Source: Alphaproteobacteria bacterium
GTDB taxonomy: Bacteria; Pseudomonadota; Alphaproteobacteria; Rhizobiales; Aestuariivirgaceae
Assembly: GCA_024640405.1 (NCBI GenBank)
Contig: JAHEFB010000014.1
Span: 1-64,000 of the forward strand
Reading direction: 5' to 3'
DNA length: 64,000 nt
Below are positions 56,087-64,000 of this stretch, piece after piece. Both the position numbers and the translations under genes were made by a program. Every line of letters starts with the position of its first letter. Position 1 is the first letter of the stretch. A model generated the notes under the pieces. That model worked only from the letters and a program-made list of their open reading frames with translations. It had not been told where the DNA came from and searched no databases.

Positions 56087-57013
56087 TTAAGTCGCGAACC
56101 TAGCCGGATCGACATTTGCACCGCAAATCACGGCACAGATTTTCTCATTGTCTTTCGGTGTGTAAAACCCGCCGAGCAATGCGGCAAGTACCGTGGCGCC
56201 GCCAGGCTCGGTGATAATGCGATGATTGTTCCATAACCACATCCGGGCTCTATCGATTTCATCATCCGGCACGAGCAGGCAGTCATTGACATGGGCCTCG
56301 GCGATTTCAAACGCCATTGCACCAATTTCGGAAGCTCCCAGCGAATCTGCCGCGATACCTGTAACATCGACCCTGACCGGTTTTCCCGCTGCCCTTGCAG
56401 CATACAGGGCAGTGCAGGTTTCCGGCTCGACGGAAATGATGCTGGCGCGCTTGCCGTACCAGGCAGAAACACCGCCGATCAACCCGCCGCCGCCAACGGC
56501 AACCAGCACCGTGTCGAGGTCCGGGCACTGGTCTTCCAGTTCAAGACCGAGCGTTCCCTGGCCGGCGAGGGTCGGCTCGGCGTTGTAGGCGTGAACCGAT
56601 ACGGCGCCGGTCTTTGCAATATGTGCTTCACACAAGGCGAGGGCTTCGGCGTAGTTTTCGCCTTCCTGGATCACCTCAGCACCATAGGACCTTATACGGG
56701 CAACCTTGGCCGGTGCGGAAATCGACGGCACGAAGATGTGTGCCTTGAGTCCCAGGACCTGTGCGACATAGGCAACTGCAGCGCCGTGATTGCCGCCTGA
56801 TGCCGCGGCCACACCGGCGATCCCGGCGGCCTGATTTTCAATCAGCGAGTTGAACGCACCACGTGCCTTGAACGAACCTGAATATTGAAAACATTCAAGC
56901 TTCAGGGTTACCGGTTGTGCGATGGACGGCAATGCAACCTGCATAACCGGGGTGCGGCAGATGCGCGATGCAATGCGCGCATAGGCTGATTCGATGTTTG
57001 TCGAGGTGATCAT
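56087..57013 (-). CDS. PLP-dependent threonine/serine dehydratase
   Basis: A fold-type II enzyme of 308 residues. The PLP lysine is Lys49 in YSGSFKARGAFN. ASGGNHGAAVAYVA binds the phosphate, and the GGGGLIGG loop is intact. There is no regulatory ACT domain, so it is of the catabolic or serine-racemase-like type rather than biosynthetic IlvA. Substrate could be threonine, serine or hydroxyaspartate. It lies 30 bases downstream of the FolD-like gene on the same strand. Confidence 0.9.
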   Translation of the reverse strand: MITSTNIESAYARIASRICRTPVMQVALPSIAQPVTLKLECFQYSGSFKARGAFNSLIENQAAGIAGVAAASGGNHGAAVAYVAQVLGLKAHIFVPSISAPAKVARIRSYGAEVIQEGENYAEALALCEAHIAKTGAVSVHAYNAEPTLAGQGTLGLELEDQCPDLDTVLVAVGGGGLIGGVSAWYGKRASIISVEPETCTALYAARAAGKPVRVDVTGIAADSLGASEIGAMAFEIAEAHVNDCLLVPDDEIDRARMWLWNNHRIITEPGGATVLAALLGGFYTPKDNEKICAVICGANVDPARFAT

Positions 57014-57043
57014 TCGCTGCCTGAGACTTGAAGGAGGTGATTG

Positions 57044-57961
57044 TTACAGTGTGGAAAATCCGGCGTCATAGTGGCCCTTCTGGGCGCGTGCGGCAACCAG
57101 CGCATTGCGCATCAGGATGGATACCGTGACAGGGCCAACACCACCGGGTACCGGGGTAATCCAGCCGGCAGTATCAACACAGGCGTCAAAATCGACATCG
57201 CCGACGGTTTTTGTTTCCCCGTCAACTTCTATCTGGTTGATGCCGATATCAATCAGCGCTGCTCCCGGCTTGATCATGTCAGCGGTTACGAGCTTCGGCT
57301 TGCCGACGGCGACAAACACCGCGTCGGCGCGGCGCGCATGCATGGCAACGGACCGCGTCATGTGATGGCACACCGTGACGGTCGCACCCTCGGCCATCAG
57401 CAGAAACGCGATTGGCTTGCCGACAATCTCAGAATGTCCGATGACCACCGCTTCAAGACCCTCCAGCTTCAGGCCGGTTCTGCGCAACAATTCCACCGAA
57501 GCCATGGCGGTGCATGGCCCGAGCGACAGGTCGCGGTATACGATGTTGCCGATGGATGCAGGGTGCATGCCTTCGACATCCTTCAGCGGATGAATGGCGG
57601 ATTGCAGTTCGCGCATGTTGAACTGGGCCGGCACCGGGCGTTGCAGAATAATGCCGGTTATGCGTGGGTCGGTATTGCAGGCATTGATTGCCGCGGTCAG
57701 TTCGACGGTGCTGATGGTATCGGGAAAGTTGCGTTCTTCAAACTGAATGCCGGCGTGCCTCGCGACCCGGGCCTGGTTTCGAACATAAAGTGCTGCCTCA
57801 GGCACGTCGCCGACGGTCATGGAAACCAGTTTGACCGGCCATCCTGCAGTGTCGAGTTCGGCGACACCGGATTTGACTTCGCCCAGAATTTCGTCGGCGA
57901 CGGGTTTGCCGCGCAACAGGTTATGCGGGTCCGGACTGGATACAGAAGCTAATGCGGTCAT
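57044..57961 (-). CDS. folD: FolD-like methylenetetrahydrofolate dehydrogenase, catalytic Lys replaced
   Basis: A 305-residue member of the FolD family (5,10-methylene-THF dehydrogenase/cyclohydrolase). The NADP domain is clear: VVIGHSEIVGKPIAFLL, TVCHHMTRS and PVPGGVGPVT. However, the YxxxK motif with the essential lysine reads YVRNQ, so Gln63 stands in for Lys. KDVDG reads KDVEG (Glu130) and the LQLPLP-type loop reads LQRPVP. It may keep dehydrogenase but lack cyclohydrolase activity, or act on another substrate. It is probably a second, specialised FolD. No folate gene is adjacent. Confidence 0.85.
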   Translation of the reverse strand: MTALASVSSPDPHNLLRGKPVADEILGEVKSGVAELDTAGWPVKLVSMTVGDVPEAALYVRNQARVARHAGIQFEERNFPDTISTVELTAAINACNTDPRITGIILQRPVPAQFNMRELQSAIHPLKDVEGMHPASIGNIVYRDLSLGPCTAMASVELLRRTGLKLEGLEAVVIGHSEIVGKPIAFLLMAEGATVTVCHHMTRSVAMHARRADAVFVAVGKPKLVTADMIKPGAALIDIGINQIEVDGETKTVGDVDFDACVDTAGWITPVPGGVGPVTVSILMRNALVAARAQKGHYDAGFSTL

Positions 57962-58037
57962 GAAATTCCCGATCGAGTGAATAACGCCCGGTTGCGGACT
58001 TTAGGTGCCTGAGCCAGACAATACTTGCTCACAAGCG

Positions 58038-58736
58038 TCAAGCGTTGATCTCCATGCGAAGACCGCGGGCATCAAACTCGGGTGTTTCCGGAAATATCGT
58101 GTGCCTGCCGTTGGCAATGCGCCAGGCGGACCAGGCGCATGCGCAGGCGTCGAGAATATCGTCATCTGCTGCCTGCGATCTTTTCCAGGCGGGATGCCGC
58201 AAGCGGGTGAGGGGAAAGCCGTTTGCTGTCAGAAGACTGCGGCGGAGGTCTGCGCCCTCGATGGTTTTCTTGGCATGCAGCAAGGGAACCTGGCTGTTCA
58301 TTTCGCAAAACGACACCTCGGGATGTACCTCGAAAACCCGGGACTGAAGTTCAAGGGTGATAGCAGCGTCGATCTCGCGCATTTTCGGAAACAGCATGAA
58401 AGCCTGTTTGGGGAATTTCTTCCCCAGAGTGGCGGCGTTGATTTCGCAAGCACTGGCATAGTTGTCCGCCATGACAGCCTCGCGGCAGGGCACCGGGAAA
58501 ACCGATGACCGGCGCGGGCCGACAAAGCTGCGTGCAAGAGCCTCGCACGAACGGGCAGTGCGGTGAGGAAAACCGATCGGCATGTCCACGCCAATGCAGG
58601 TGGCTTTGCTGTTGAGGGCATCATGGAAACCGGAGATGATGGCTGCCTGCGGTGCCTTGTCGGCGCGACCCGACCACGACACCATGACCCAGCCGGCCTT
58701 GCAGCCATCCAGTCCGATGAAACAGGGTTCAGGCAT
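58038..58736 (-). CDS. DUF429 domain protein
   Basis: A 232-residue protein of the DUF429 family, which has a predicted RNase H-like nuclease fold. Features are FIGLDGCKAGWVMVSW with the first acidic residue, GVDMPIGFP, and RRSSVFPVPCREA. Function is unknown. The start at 58734-58736 (MPEPCF) is preferred to a TTG seven codons upstream. The gene overlaps the end of pdxY by eight bases and is thus coupled to it. Confidence 0.85.
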   Translation of the reverse strand: MPEPCFIGLDGCKAGWVMVSWSGRADKAPQAAIISGFHDALNSKATCIGVDMPIGFPHRTARSCEALARSFVGPRRSSVFPVPCREAVMADNYASACEINAATLGKKFPKQAFMLFPKMREIDAAITLELQSRVFEVHPEVSFCEMNSQVPLLHAKKTIEGADLRRSLLTANGFPLTRLRHPAWKRSQAADDDILDACACAWSAWRIANGRHTIFPETPEFDARGLRMEINA

Positions 58737-59568
58737 TGGTGGAGCGAACCGATACAATATTGCCGGTGTGCGGCGGTTGATCGATCAGGTCATTCCAGGC
58801 GGCAAGCTCGAGTTCGTCATTGGCAGACAGAGCTGTTGCCTCGACCACCCGGAAAGCCGCGTTGCCGGCGTGAAGCAGCGCCTCGCGTGGGGAAGACTTG
58901 AGAATGCGGGCGGCGAATATGCCGGTGAACAGGTCGCCGGTACCATGCGGCGGATCGGGGAATGCCAGGGTTTCGTGCAAGGTGGCGGAGCGGGCCTCGA
59001 CCAGCAGATTTCCTATGGCGAGCTTGTCAGCAAAGGCGGATGTGACCACGGCCGTATCTGCACCAAGTGAACGCGCCGCATGCACCAGGGATGTGTTGTC
59101 GCCGGACTTGTCGCCGGTCAGAATATCGAGTTCATAGCGGTTCGGCATGATGATGTCGGCAAGCGGCAGGAGTTGCGACTTGATGGCGGTGATGACGTCT
59201 TTGGCCACGTAGGTGCCGTATGAATCGCCGCACACGGGATCGACAAGCACCTGAAACTGCTGCCGGGCGTCCTGCAGGCGCTTGATGAAATCTGCTGCCT
59301 GTGTGACCTGATCGGCATCGCGGAAGTACCCGGTCATCACAAGGTCGATCTGGCAGCGCCATTCGGCCCGTTCAAAGCTGGTCAGCATCTCGCCAATCGT
59401 GTCAGTCGGCGTCACCATGCCGGAAGGTTTGCCGTGGCCAGGATGATGCGCCCAGGTAACTGTGGGGACTTCCCACACATCAATGCCCAGACGGCGGGCG
59501 GCAAACCCGGATGCGGTATTGCCGATATAACCGCGTGAAATACGTGAGGAGATGGAGACGATGGCCAT
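58729..59568 (-). CDS. pdxY: Pyridoxal kinase
   Basis: A ribokinase-superfamily enzyme that phosphorylates pyridoxal in the B6 salvage path. It has 279 residues. The N-terminal GNTASGFAARRLGIDVW, the DPVCGDSYGTYV segment, PNRYELDIL and the anion-hole motif GTGDLFTG with the catalytic aspartate are all present. It lies upstream of the DUF429 gene, overlapping it by eight bases. Confidence 0.92.
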   Translation of the reverse strand: MAIVSISSRISRGYIGNTASGFAARRLGIDVWEVPTVTWAHHPGHGKPSGMVTPTDTIGEMLTSFERAEWRCQIDLVMTGYFRDADQVTQAADFIKRLQDARQQFQVLVDPVCGDSYGTYVAKDVITAIKSQLLPLADIIMPNRYELDILTGDKSGDNTSLVHAARSLGADTAVVTSAFADKLAIGNLLVEARSATLHETLAFPDPPHGTGDLFTGIFAARILKSSPREALLHAGNAAFRVVEATALSANDELELAAWNDLIDQPPHTGNIVSVRSTNA

Positions 59569-59673
59569 GGGAGTTGTGCGGGCTCAAACAATACGGGGGT
59601 AGAAGCTGAGCGTCAGTATGTCTGATTGGCCGGGAGGTGGCTAGATGGCATTGGCCAATGCACCCTTGTTATT

Positions 59674-59703
59674 GTGCGCTGCAATATATTATGAACAGCG
59701 CAC
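59674..59703 (+). promoter_or_regulatory. Inverted-repeat operator candidate before the CoA-ester lyase gene
   Basis: GTGCGCTG (59674-59681) and CAGCGCAC (59696-59703) form a perfect 8-bp inverted repeat with a 14-base AT-rich spacer, 27 bases before the start codon. The left side reads TTGTGCGCTGCAATA, somewhat like PHB-regulator (PhaR) sites, but this is a guess. Confidence 0.45.
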
Positions 59704-59730
59704 CAAGAGTTTATGCAGGGGATAGCTAAC

Positions 59731-60609
59731 ATGACTGTCAGGCCGCGCCGCAGTGTTTTGTATATGCCGGGGTCCAATACCCGCGCGCTAGAAAAGGCGA
59801 AGACGCTTGCCGCGGATACGCTGATCCTTGACCTGGAGGATGCGGTTGCACCATCAGCCAAGGCAGAGGCGCGCGGTTTTGTGTGTGACGCCGTAAAGAC
59901 AGGCGGCTATGGCAGGCGGGAACTGGTCATCCGCATCAATTCGCTGACATCCGAGTGGGGCATGGATGATCTGACAGCGGCAATCGAGGCCGGCCCGAAC
60001 GCCATTCTGGTGCCGAAAGTTTCCACGCCGTTTGACATCGCCAGCGTCGACAGGGCCATGGCTTCAGCGCCACAAAATGTGCGCATCTGGGCGATGATGG
60101 AAACGCCGCTGGCGATGTTGAATGCCCGCGAAATTGCATCCGCAAAGACCGAACACCCGCGATTTGAATGCATGGTAATGGGCACCAATGATCTGGCCAA
60201 GGAGACGGGAGCCAGCCTGGAGGGTGATCGCATCGCCATGGTGCCGTGGCTGATGACCTGCGTGGCGGCAGCGCGCGCCTATCGCCTGGCGATTGTCGAT
60301 GGCGTCTATAATGACTTCAGGAATGAAGATGGATGCATGGCCGAATGCACTCAGGGCCGCCTGCTGGGCATGGACGGCAAGACGTTGATCCACCCGGGCC
60401 AGATTGCACCGGCCAACGCGGAGTTTGCGCCTTCAGACAGTGAGGTCAGTACCGCAAAGGACATCATTGCAGCCTTTGCGCTGCCGGAAAATGCCGGGCT
60501 TGGCGCCATCAATCTGAATGGCCGCATGGTCGAACTTCTGCATTGCAAGATTGCGCAGAAAACAGTTGCGATGAGCGAAGCAATTTCTGCGCTGGAGGCA
60601 TCATCATGA
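59731..60609 (+). CDS. CoA ester lyase (malyl-CoA lyase/thioesterase type)
   Basis: A 292-residue HpcH/HpaI-type TIM barrel. Features are RRSVLYMPGSNTRALEKA, LDLEDAVAP with metal-binding acids, MMETPLAM and GTNDLAKETGA. Family members cleave malyl-CoA, citramalyl-CoA or methylmalyl-CoA, or hydrolyse malyl-CoA as in Rhodobacter Mcl2. The pair with a mesaconyl-CoA-hydratase-like gene favours the ethylmalonyl-CoA pathway. The ATG at 59731 has AGGGG upstream. Its stop overlaps the next start by four bases. Confidence 0.85.
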   Translation: MTVRPRRSVLYMPGSNTRALEKAKTLAADTLILDLEDAVAPSAKAEARGFVCDAVKTGGYGRRELVIRINSLTSEWGMDDLTAAIEAGPNAILVPKVSTPFDIASVDRAMASAPQNVRIWAMMETPLAMLNAREIASAKTEHPRFECMVMGTNDLAKETGASLEGDRIAMVPWLMTCVAAARAYRLAIVDGVYNDFRNEDGCMAECTQGRLLGMDGKTLIHPGQIAPANAEFAPSDSEVSTAKDIIAAFALPENAGLGAINLNGRMVELLHCKIAQKTVAMSEAISALEASS

Positions 60610-61661
60610 GCGAAAAGCCCAACAAGACTTCAGCGGGAAATTTCTTCGAGGATTTTTCGGTAGGCCAGATAATCCGGCATGCGGTGCCGCGCACGATTGG
60701 CGAGGGGGAACGCGCGCTCTATACGGGACTGTACGGCATGCGATGCGCCGTGCAGTCGTCGGACGCCTTTGCCAGGGCTATCGGATACAGCCAGGCGCCG
60801 CTTGACGACATGCTGGTGTTTCACATCGTGTTCGGCAAAACCGTTCCGGATATTTCGCTGAATGCGATTGCCAATCTGGGCTATGCGGACTGCAAGTTCT
60901 TGAAACCGGTTTTTGCGGGAGATACGTTGAATTCGCGGTCTGAAGTGATCGGCTTGCGGCAGAATTCCAATGGCAAGACGGGTGTGGTTTACGTGCGTTC
61001 AACAGGCACCAACCAGCACGGCGATCCGGTGCTGGAATTTGTTCGGTGGGTTATGGTGCGCAAGCGCGATGCAGTATCGCCGGCACCGGAACCGGTTGTG
61101 CCGGACCTGCCGGGTGAGGTGTTGCCGGAGCAACTGGGCGCGGCCTGCCCGGTGATTGATCCGGACGGATGGGATTGCGACTTGTCGGGTTCGGTACATT
61201 TCTGGGGCGACTACAAAGCCGGTGAGCGCATTGATCATGTGGACGGCATGACGGTTGAAGAAGCCGAACACATGCTGGCAACGAGATTGTTCCAGAACAC
61301 CGCGAAGGTGCACTTCAACCAGTTTACCGAAGGCCAGGGTCGGTTCGGCCGCAGGCTGATTTACGGTGGCCATGTCATTTCACTGGCGCGCGCGCTGTCG
61401 TTCAACGGTCTTGCCAACGCGTTTCATGTGGCTGCCATCAATGGCGGCAAGCATGTTGCGCCGCTGTTTGCCGGCGGGACGGTGTTCAGCTGGTCGCAGG
61501 TTCTAGATACGGCTCGGCTGCCTGGTCGTGAGGATGTGGGCGCGTTGCGTTTGCGCACGCTTGCGACAAAGGATGTTCCCTGCAGCGAGTTTCCGGAAAC
61601 GGGAGATGACGGGGTTATTCTGGACATCGACTACTGGGTACTCATGCCGATCAAGCCATAA
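60606..61661 (+). CDS. MaoC-type hydratase, mesaconyl-CoA hydratase-like
   Basis: A 351-residue double hot-dog enzyme. The first domain (about 10-165) shows FEDFSVGQIIRHAVPRTIG and LDDMLVFHIVFGK, and the second (about 205-345) shows ATRLFQNTAKVHFN and YGGHVISLARALSFNG. Length and layout match Mch (beta-methylmalyl-CoA dehydratase) of the ethylmalonyl-CoA pathway. The start at 60606 overlaps the lyase stop (ATGA). Downstream come sdhC, sdhD and sdhA, consistent with carbon entry at succinate. Confidence 0.85.
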   Translation: MSEKPNKTSAGNFFEDFSVGQIIRHAVPRTIGEGERALYTGLYGMRCAVQSSDAFARAIGYSQAPLDDMLVFHIVFGKTVPDISLNAIANLGYADCKFLKPVFAGDTLNSRSEVIGLRQNSNGKTGVVYVRSTGTNQHGDPVLEFVRWVMVRKRDAVSPAPEPVVPDLPGEVLPEQLGAACPVIDPDGWDCDLSGSVHFWGDYKAGERIDHVDGMTVEEAEHMLATRLFQNTAKVHFNQFTEGQGRFGRRLIYGGHVISLARALSFNGLANAFHVAAINGGKHVAPLFAGGTVFSWSQVLDTARLPGREDVGALRLRTLATKDVPCSEFPETGDDGVILDIDYWVLMPIKP

Positions 61662-61787
61662 TGGAACGCTGTCGCGGTTTCCGAAATTAAACCAATCAGC
61701 GCATTGCGTGTGTTGCGTTGCACATAGTATGACTGAAAGCAAGGCAGGGAAGATCCTACCCAGACGATTTCACCAGGGGCAATCCGA

Positions 61788-62183
61788 ATGGCGAATTCAC
61801 CAATGAAAGAGCGTCCGCTCTCTCCTCATCTGAGCATCTACAAGCCGATGCTCACCATGATGATGTCGATTGTGCATCGCATAACCGGTGCCGGACTTTA
61901 TTTCGGCATGGCCTTGTTTGTGTGGTGGCTGTTTGCTGCAGCCCATTCGCAAGGTTACTTTGACTTTGTGCAGGGCTTTATCGGATCCTGGTTCGGACGT
62001 CTGGTGTTGTTGGGCTTCACCTGGGCACTGATACATCATGCCCTTGGCGGCTTGCGGCATTTGCTGTGGGACACCGGGCGCGGCTTCGACCTGGTGAAAA
62101 TCGAATGGCTGGCGCGTGCAAATATTGCGGCATCCGTGGCACTGACGCTGCTGATCTGGATTGCAGCCTATGTGGCGAGGTAG
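61788..62183 (+). CDS. sdhC: Succinate dehydrogenase cytochrome b556 subunit
   Basis: A three-helix membrane anchor of 131 residues in complex II. RPLSPHLSIYKP at the start and SIVHRITGAGLYFG supply the quinone-site and haem region, and HHALGGLRHLLWD in helix 2 carries the haem histidine. It is six bases upstream of sdhD. The 126-base gap before it follows the MaoC gene and could hold an sdh promoter. Confidence 0.96.
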   Translation: MANSPMKERPLSPHLSIYKPMLTMMMSIVHRITGAGLYFGMALFVWWLFAAAHSQGYFDFVQGFIGSWFGRLVLLGFTWALIHHALGGLRHLLWDTGRGFDLVKIEWLARANIAASVALTLLIWIAAYVAR

Positions 62184-62189
62184 CAGAAC

Positions 62190-62570
62190 ATGAGCATGAG
62201 AACTCCTTTGGGCAAGGTCCGCGGTCTGGGGTCTGCCAAATCCGGAACAGAGCATTTCTGGCACCAGCGGATGACCGCTGTCGCCAATATTCCGCTGCTG
62301 ATCTTTCTGGTGTATTTCTGCGTTTCCATGGTGGGGGCAACCCGCGCCGAAATGGCGGATGCCATAGCCAATCCGCTGGTGGCGCTGATGCTGGTGTTCA
62401 CCATTATCTCTGTCACCTGGCACATGCGCCTGGGCATGCAGGTTATCATAGAAGATTATGTACACGGTGAAGGCAGCAAGCTGATCTGTCTTTTGGGCAA
62501 TACATTCTTCTCACTGGCGGTGGCCCTGACCGGTCTGTTCGCTGTTCTAAAGATTTCCTTCGGAGGCTGA
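62190..62570 (+). CDS. sdhD: Succinate dehydrogenase hydrophobic membrane anchor
   Basis: The second three-helix anchor of complex II, 126 residues. Features are [20 protein letters not shown] and [20 protein letters not shown], where the histidine and the DY pair take part in haem and quinone binding. It is positioned between sdhC and sdhA with short gaps. Confidence 0.95.
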   Translation: MSMRTPLGKVRGLGSAKSGTEHFWHQRMTAVANIPLLIFLVYFCVSMVGATRAEMADAIANPLVALMLVFTIISVTWHMRLGMQVIIEDYVHGEGSKLICLLGNTFFSLAVALTGLFAVLKISFGG

Positions 62571-62577
62571 CCGGCAC

Positions 62578-64000
62578 ATGGCTGCGACGAACGCATATGA
62601 GTATACCGACCACCAGTTCGACGTGGTTGTTGTTGGGGCCGGAGGTGCCGGTCTTCGTGCGACGCTCGGCATGGCGGAGCAGGGGCTTAAGACGGCCTGT
62701 ATTACCAAGGTGTTTCCGACGCGCTCGCATACGGTTGCAGCGCAGGGCGGCATCGCGGCGAGCCTGCGCAATATGGGCCCCGACCACTGGCAGTGGCACA
62801 TGTATGACACCGTCAAGGGGTCTGACTGGCTGGGCGATACGGATGCCATGGAGTATCTGGCGCGCGAGGCACCGGCTGCGGTCTACGAACTGGAACATTA
62901 CGGGGTACCGTTCAGCCGCACCGAAGAAGGCAAGATCTATCAGCGCCCGTTCGGCGGCCACATGCAGAACTTTGGTGATGGCCCGCCGGTACAGCGCACT
63001 TGCGCTGCAGCGGACAGAACCGGCCATGCGATCCTGCACACGCTGTACGGTCAGAGCCTGAAACACCATGCGGAGTTCTTCATCGAATATTTTGCCATTG
63101 ACCTGATCATGTCGGACGACGGTGCCTGCACCGGCGTTGTGGCGTGGAACCTGGAAGATGGCACGGTACACCGGTTTTCTGCCAAGATGGTCGTGCTGGC
63201 GACGGGTGGCTATGGCCGGTCGTATTTCTCGGCAACATCGGCCCATACATGCACCGGCGACGGCAACGGCATGGCAGCGCGCGCCGGCCTGCCGCTGCAG
63301 GACATGGAGTTCGTGCAGTTTCATCCGACCGGCATTTATGGCGCCGGTTGTCTGATCACCGAAGGCGCGCGCGGCGAGGGCGGCTATCTGACCAATTCGG
63401 AAGGTGAACGCTTCATGGAGCGCTATGCACCCAACGCCAAGGACCTGGCGTCGCGGGATGTGGTGTCACGCTGCATGACCATGGAAATCCGCGAGGGCCG
63501 TGGTGTCGGCAAGAACAAGGACCATATTCACCTGCATCTGGATCATCTTGATCCGGCGGTTCTGCAGGAGCGTCTGCCGGGCATTTCTGAAAGTGCGAAA
63601 ATTTTTGCAGGCGTCGACCTGACCCGCGAACCTATCCCGGTTCTGCCAACCGTGCATTACAACATGGGCGGCGTTCCAACCAACTACTGGGGTGAGGTTC
63701 TCAATCCGACCAGGAAAGACCCCGATGCCATTCAACCCGGTCTGATGGCGGTTGGCGAAGCCGGCTGTGCATCGGTGCACGGCGCTAACCGGCTAGGCTC
63801 GAACTCGTTGATTGATCTGGTGGTGTTTGGCCGTGCCGCTGCCATTCGGGCCGGCAAGGTGGTGGACCGCGACGAACCGGTGCCGTCTGTAAACAAGGCA
63901 TCGGTTGAAAAAACCATGACCCGGTTTGATGCATTGCGCCATGCATCAGGGGCGATACCGACCGCAGACCTGCGGCTGGAAATGCAGCGCGCCATGCAGG
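62578..64000 (+). CDS. sdhA: Succinate dehydrogenase flavoprotein subunit, 3' end beyond window
   Basis: The catalytic FAD subunit of complex II, visible for about 474 of roughly 600 residues. The dinucleotide fold [13 protein letters not shown], the covalent-FAD histidine in [11 protein letters not shown], and the active-site blocks [23 protein letters not shown] (read in two parts) and [16 protein letters not shown] [11 protein letters not shown] are intact. [14 protein letters not shown] is also present. It starts seven bases after sdhD; sdhB should follow outside the window. Confidence 0.97.
   Translation, partial: MAATNAYEYTDHQFDVVVVGAGGAGLRATLGMAEQGLKTACITKVFPTRSHTVAAQGGIAASLRNMGPDHWQWHMYDTVKGSDWLGDTDAMEYLAREAPAAVYELEHYGVPFSRTEEGKIYQRPFGGHMQNFGDGPPVQRTCAAADRTGHAILHTLYGQSLKHHAEFFIEYFAIDLIMSDDGACTGVVAWNLEDGTVHRFSAKMVVLATGGYGRSYFSATSAHTCTGDGNGMAARAGLPLQDMEFVQFHPTGIYGAGCLITEGARGEGGYLTNSEGERFMERYAPNAKDLASRDVVSRCMTMEIREGRGVGKNKDHIHLHLDHLDPAVLQERLPGISESAKIFAGVDLTREPIPVLPTVHYNMGGVPTNYWGEVLNPTRKDPDAIQPGLMAVGEAGCASVHGANRLGSNSLIDLVVFGRAAAIRAGKVVDRDEPVPSVNKASVEKTMTRFDALRHASGAIPTADLRLEMQRAMQ

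Overview
The window looks like a chromosomal segment of an alphaproteobacterium, most likely Hyphomicrobiales (Rhizobiales) or a close relative. This is inferred from family content and gene order. Diagnostic families include the TIGR02302/DUF4175 protein, DUF2794, the ThpR-type RNA ligase fold, and DUF1223 next to aconitase. Diagnostic blocks are argH-tlpA-lptM-lysA-TIGR02302, etfBA-hbd-cob(I)alamin adenosyltransferase, ccmABCDG divergent from acnA, dapF-mtaB-ftsY-yciB, and rpsP-rimM-trmD-rplS with ffh. I saw no rRNA, tRNA, CRISPR array, prophage or transposase gene.

Layout. 1-9.1 kb: lysine and arginine end steps (lysA, argH), the LPS-assembly lipoprotein LptM, TlpA thioredoxin, and a Tat-exported phosphoesterase. 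9.1-13.5 kb: fatty-acid/polyhydroxybutyrate electron transfer (hbd, etfA, etfB), a rhomboid protease and a cobalamin adenosyltransferase. 13.6-20.3 kb: ABC exporter plus TesA-like esterase, ThpR, low-molecular-weight phosphatase, pterin dehydratase, Bax-inhibitor-1 protein and DUF2794. 20.3-33 kb: htpG, phoD, asd, and leuB, leuD and leuC scattered on the minus strand among a lytic transglycosylase, an SDR enzyme, a minimal metalloprotease and small membrane proteins. 33-39 kb: membrane proteins, an alanine/glycine symporter, a universal stress protein, a cold-shock protein and a methyltransferase. 39-48 kb: ribosome/SRP block. 48-55.5 kb: MarR regulator, cytochrome c maturation and aconitase. 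55.7-64 kb: small enzymes (threonine dehydratase, FolD-like, PdxY), then a CoA-ester lyase/MaoC pair leading into sdhCDA, which is cut by the window edge.

Metabolic reading. The AdoCbl adenosyltransferase, ETF, hydroxybutyryl-CoA dehydrogenase and the malyl-CoA-lyase-like plus mesaconyl-CoA-hydratase-like pair beside succinate dehydrogenase fit acetyl-CoA/PHB assimilation through the ethylmalonyl-CoA route. This is inference; the diagnostic ccr/ecm genes are not in the window.

The most unusual material is non-coding. Two 266-bp intergenic elements (36975-37240 and 55487-55752) align almost without gaps over their cores. Each is bounded by long terminal inverted arms, but the arm sequence differs between copies. 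A 40-bp arms-only relative lies at 4484-4523. In all three cases the neighbouring minus-strand gene takes its stop codon from the element's last bases. Other items are two tandem-repeat families between leuB and a transglycosylase, a FolD paralogue lacking the catalytic lysine, an L19 ribosomal protein with a helix-hairpin-helix tail, an FtsY with a hexanucleotide repeat and a duplicated amphipathic helix, a run of non-ATG coupled starts, and a possible small RNA upstream of htpG.
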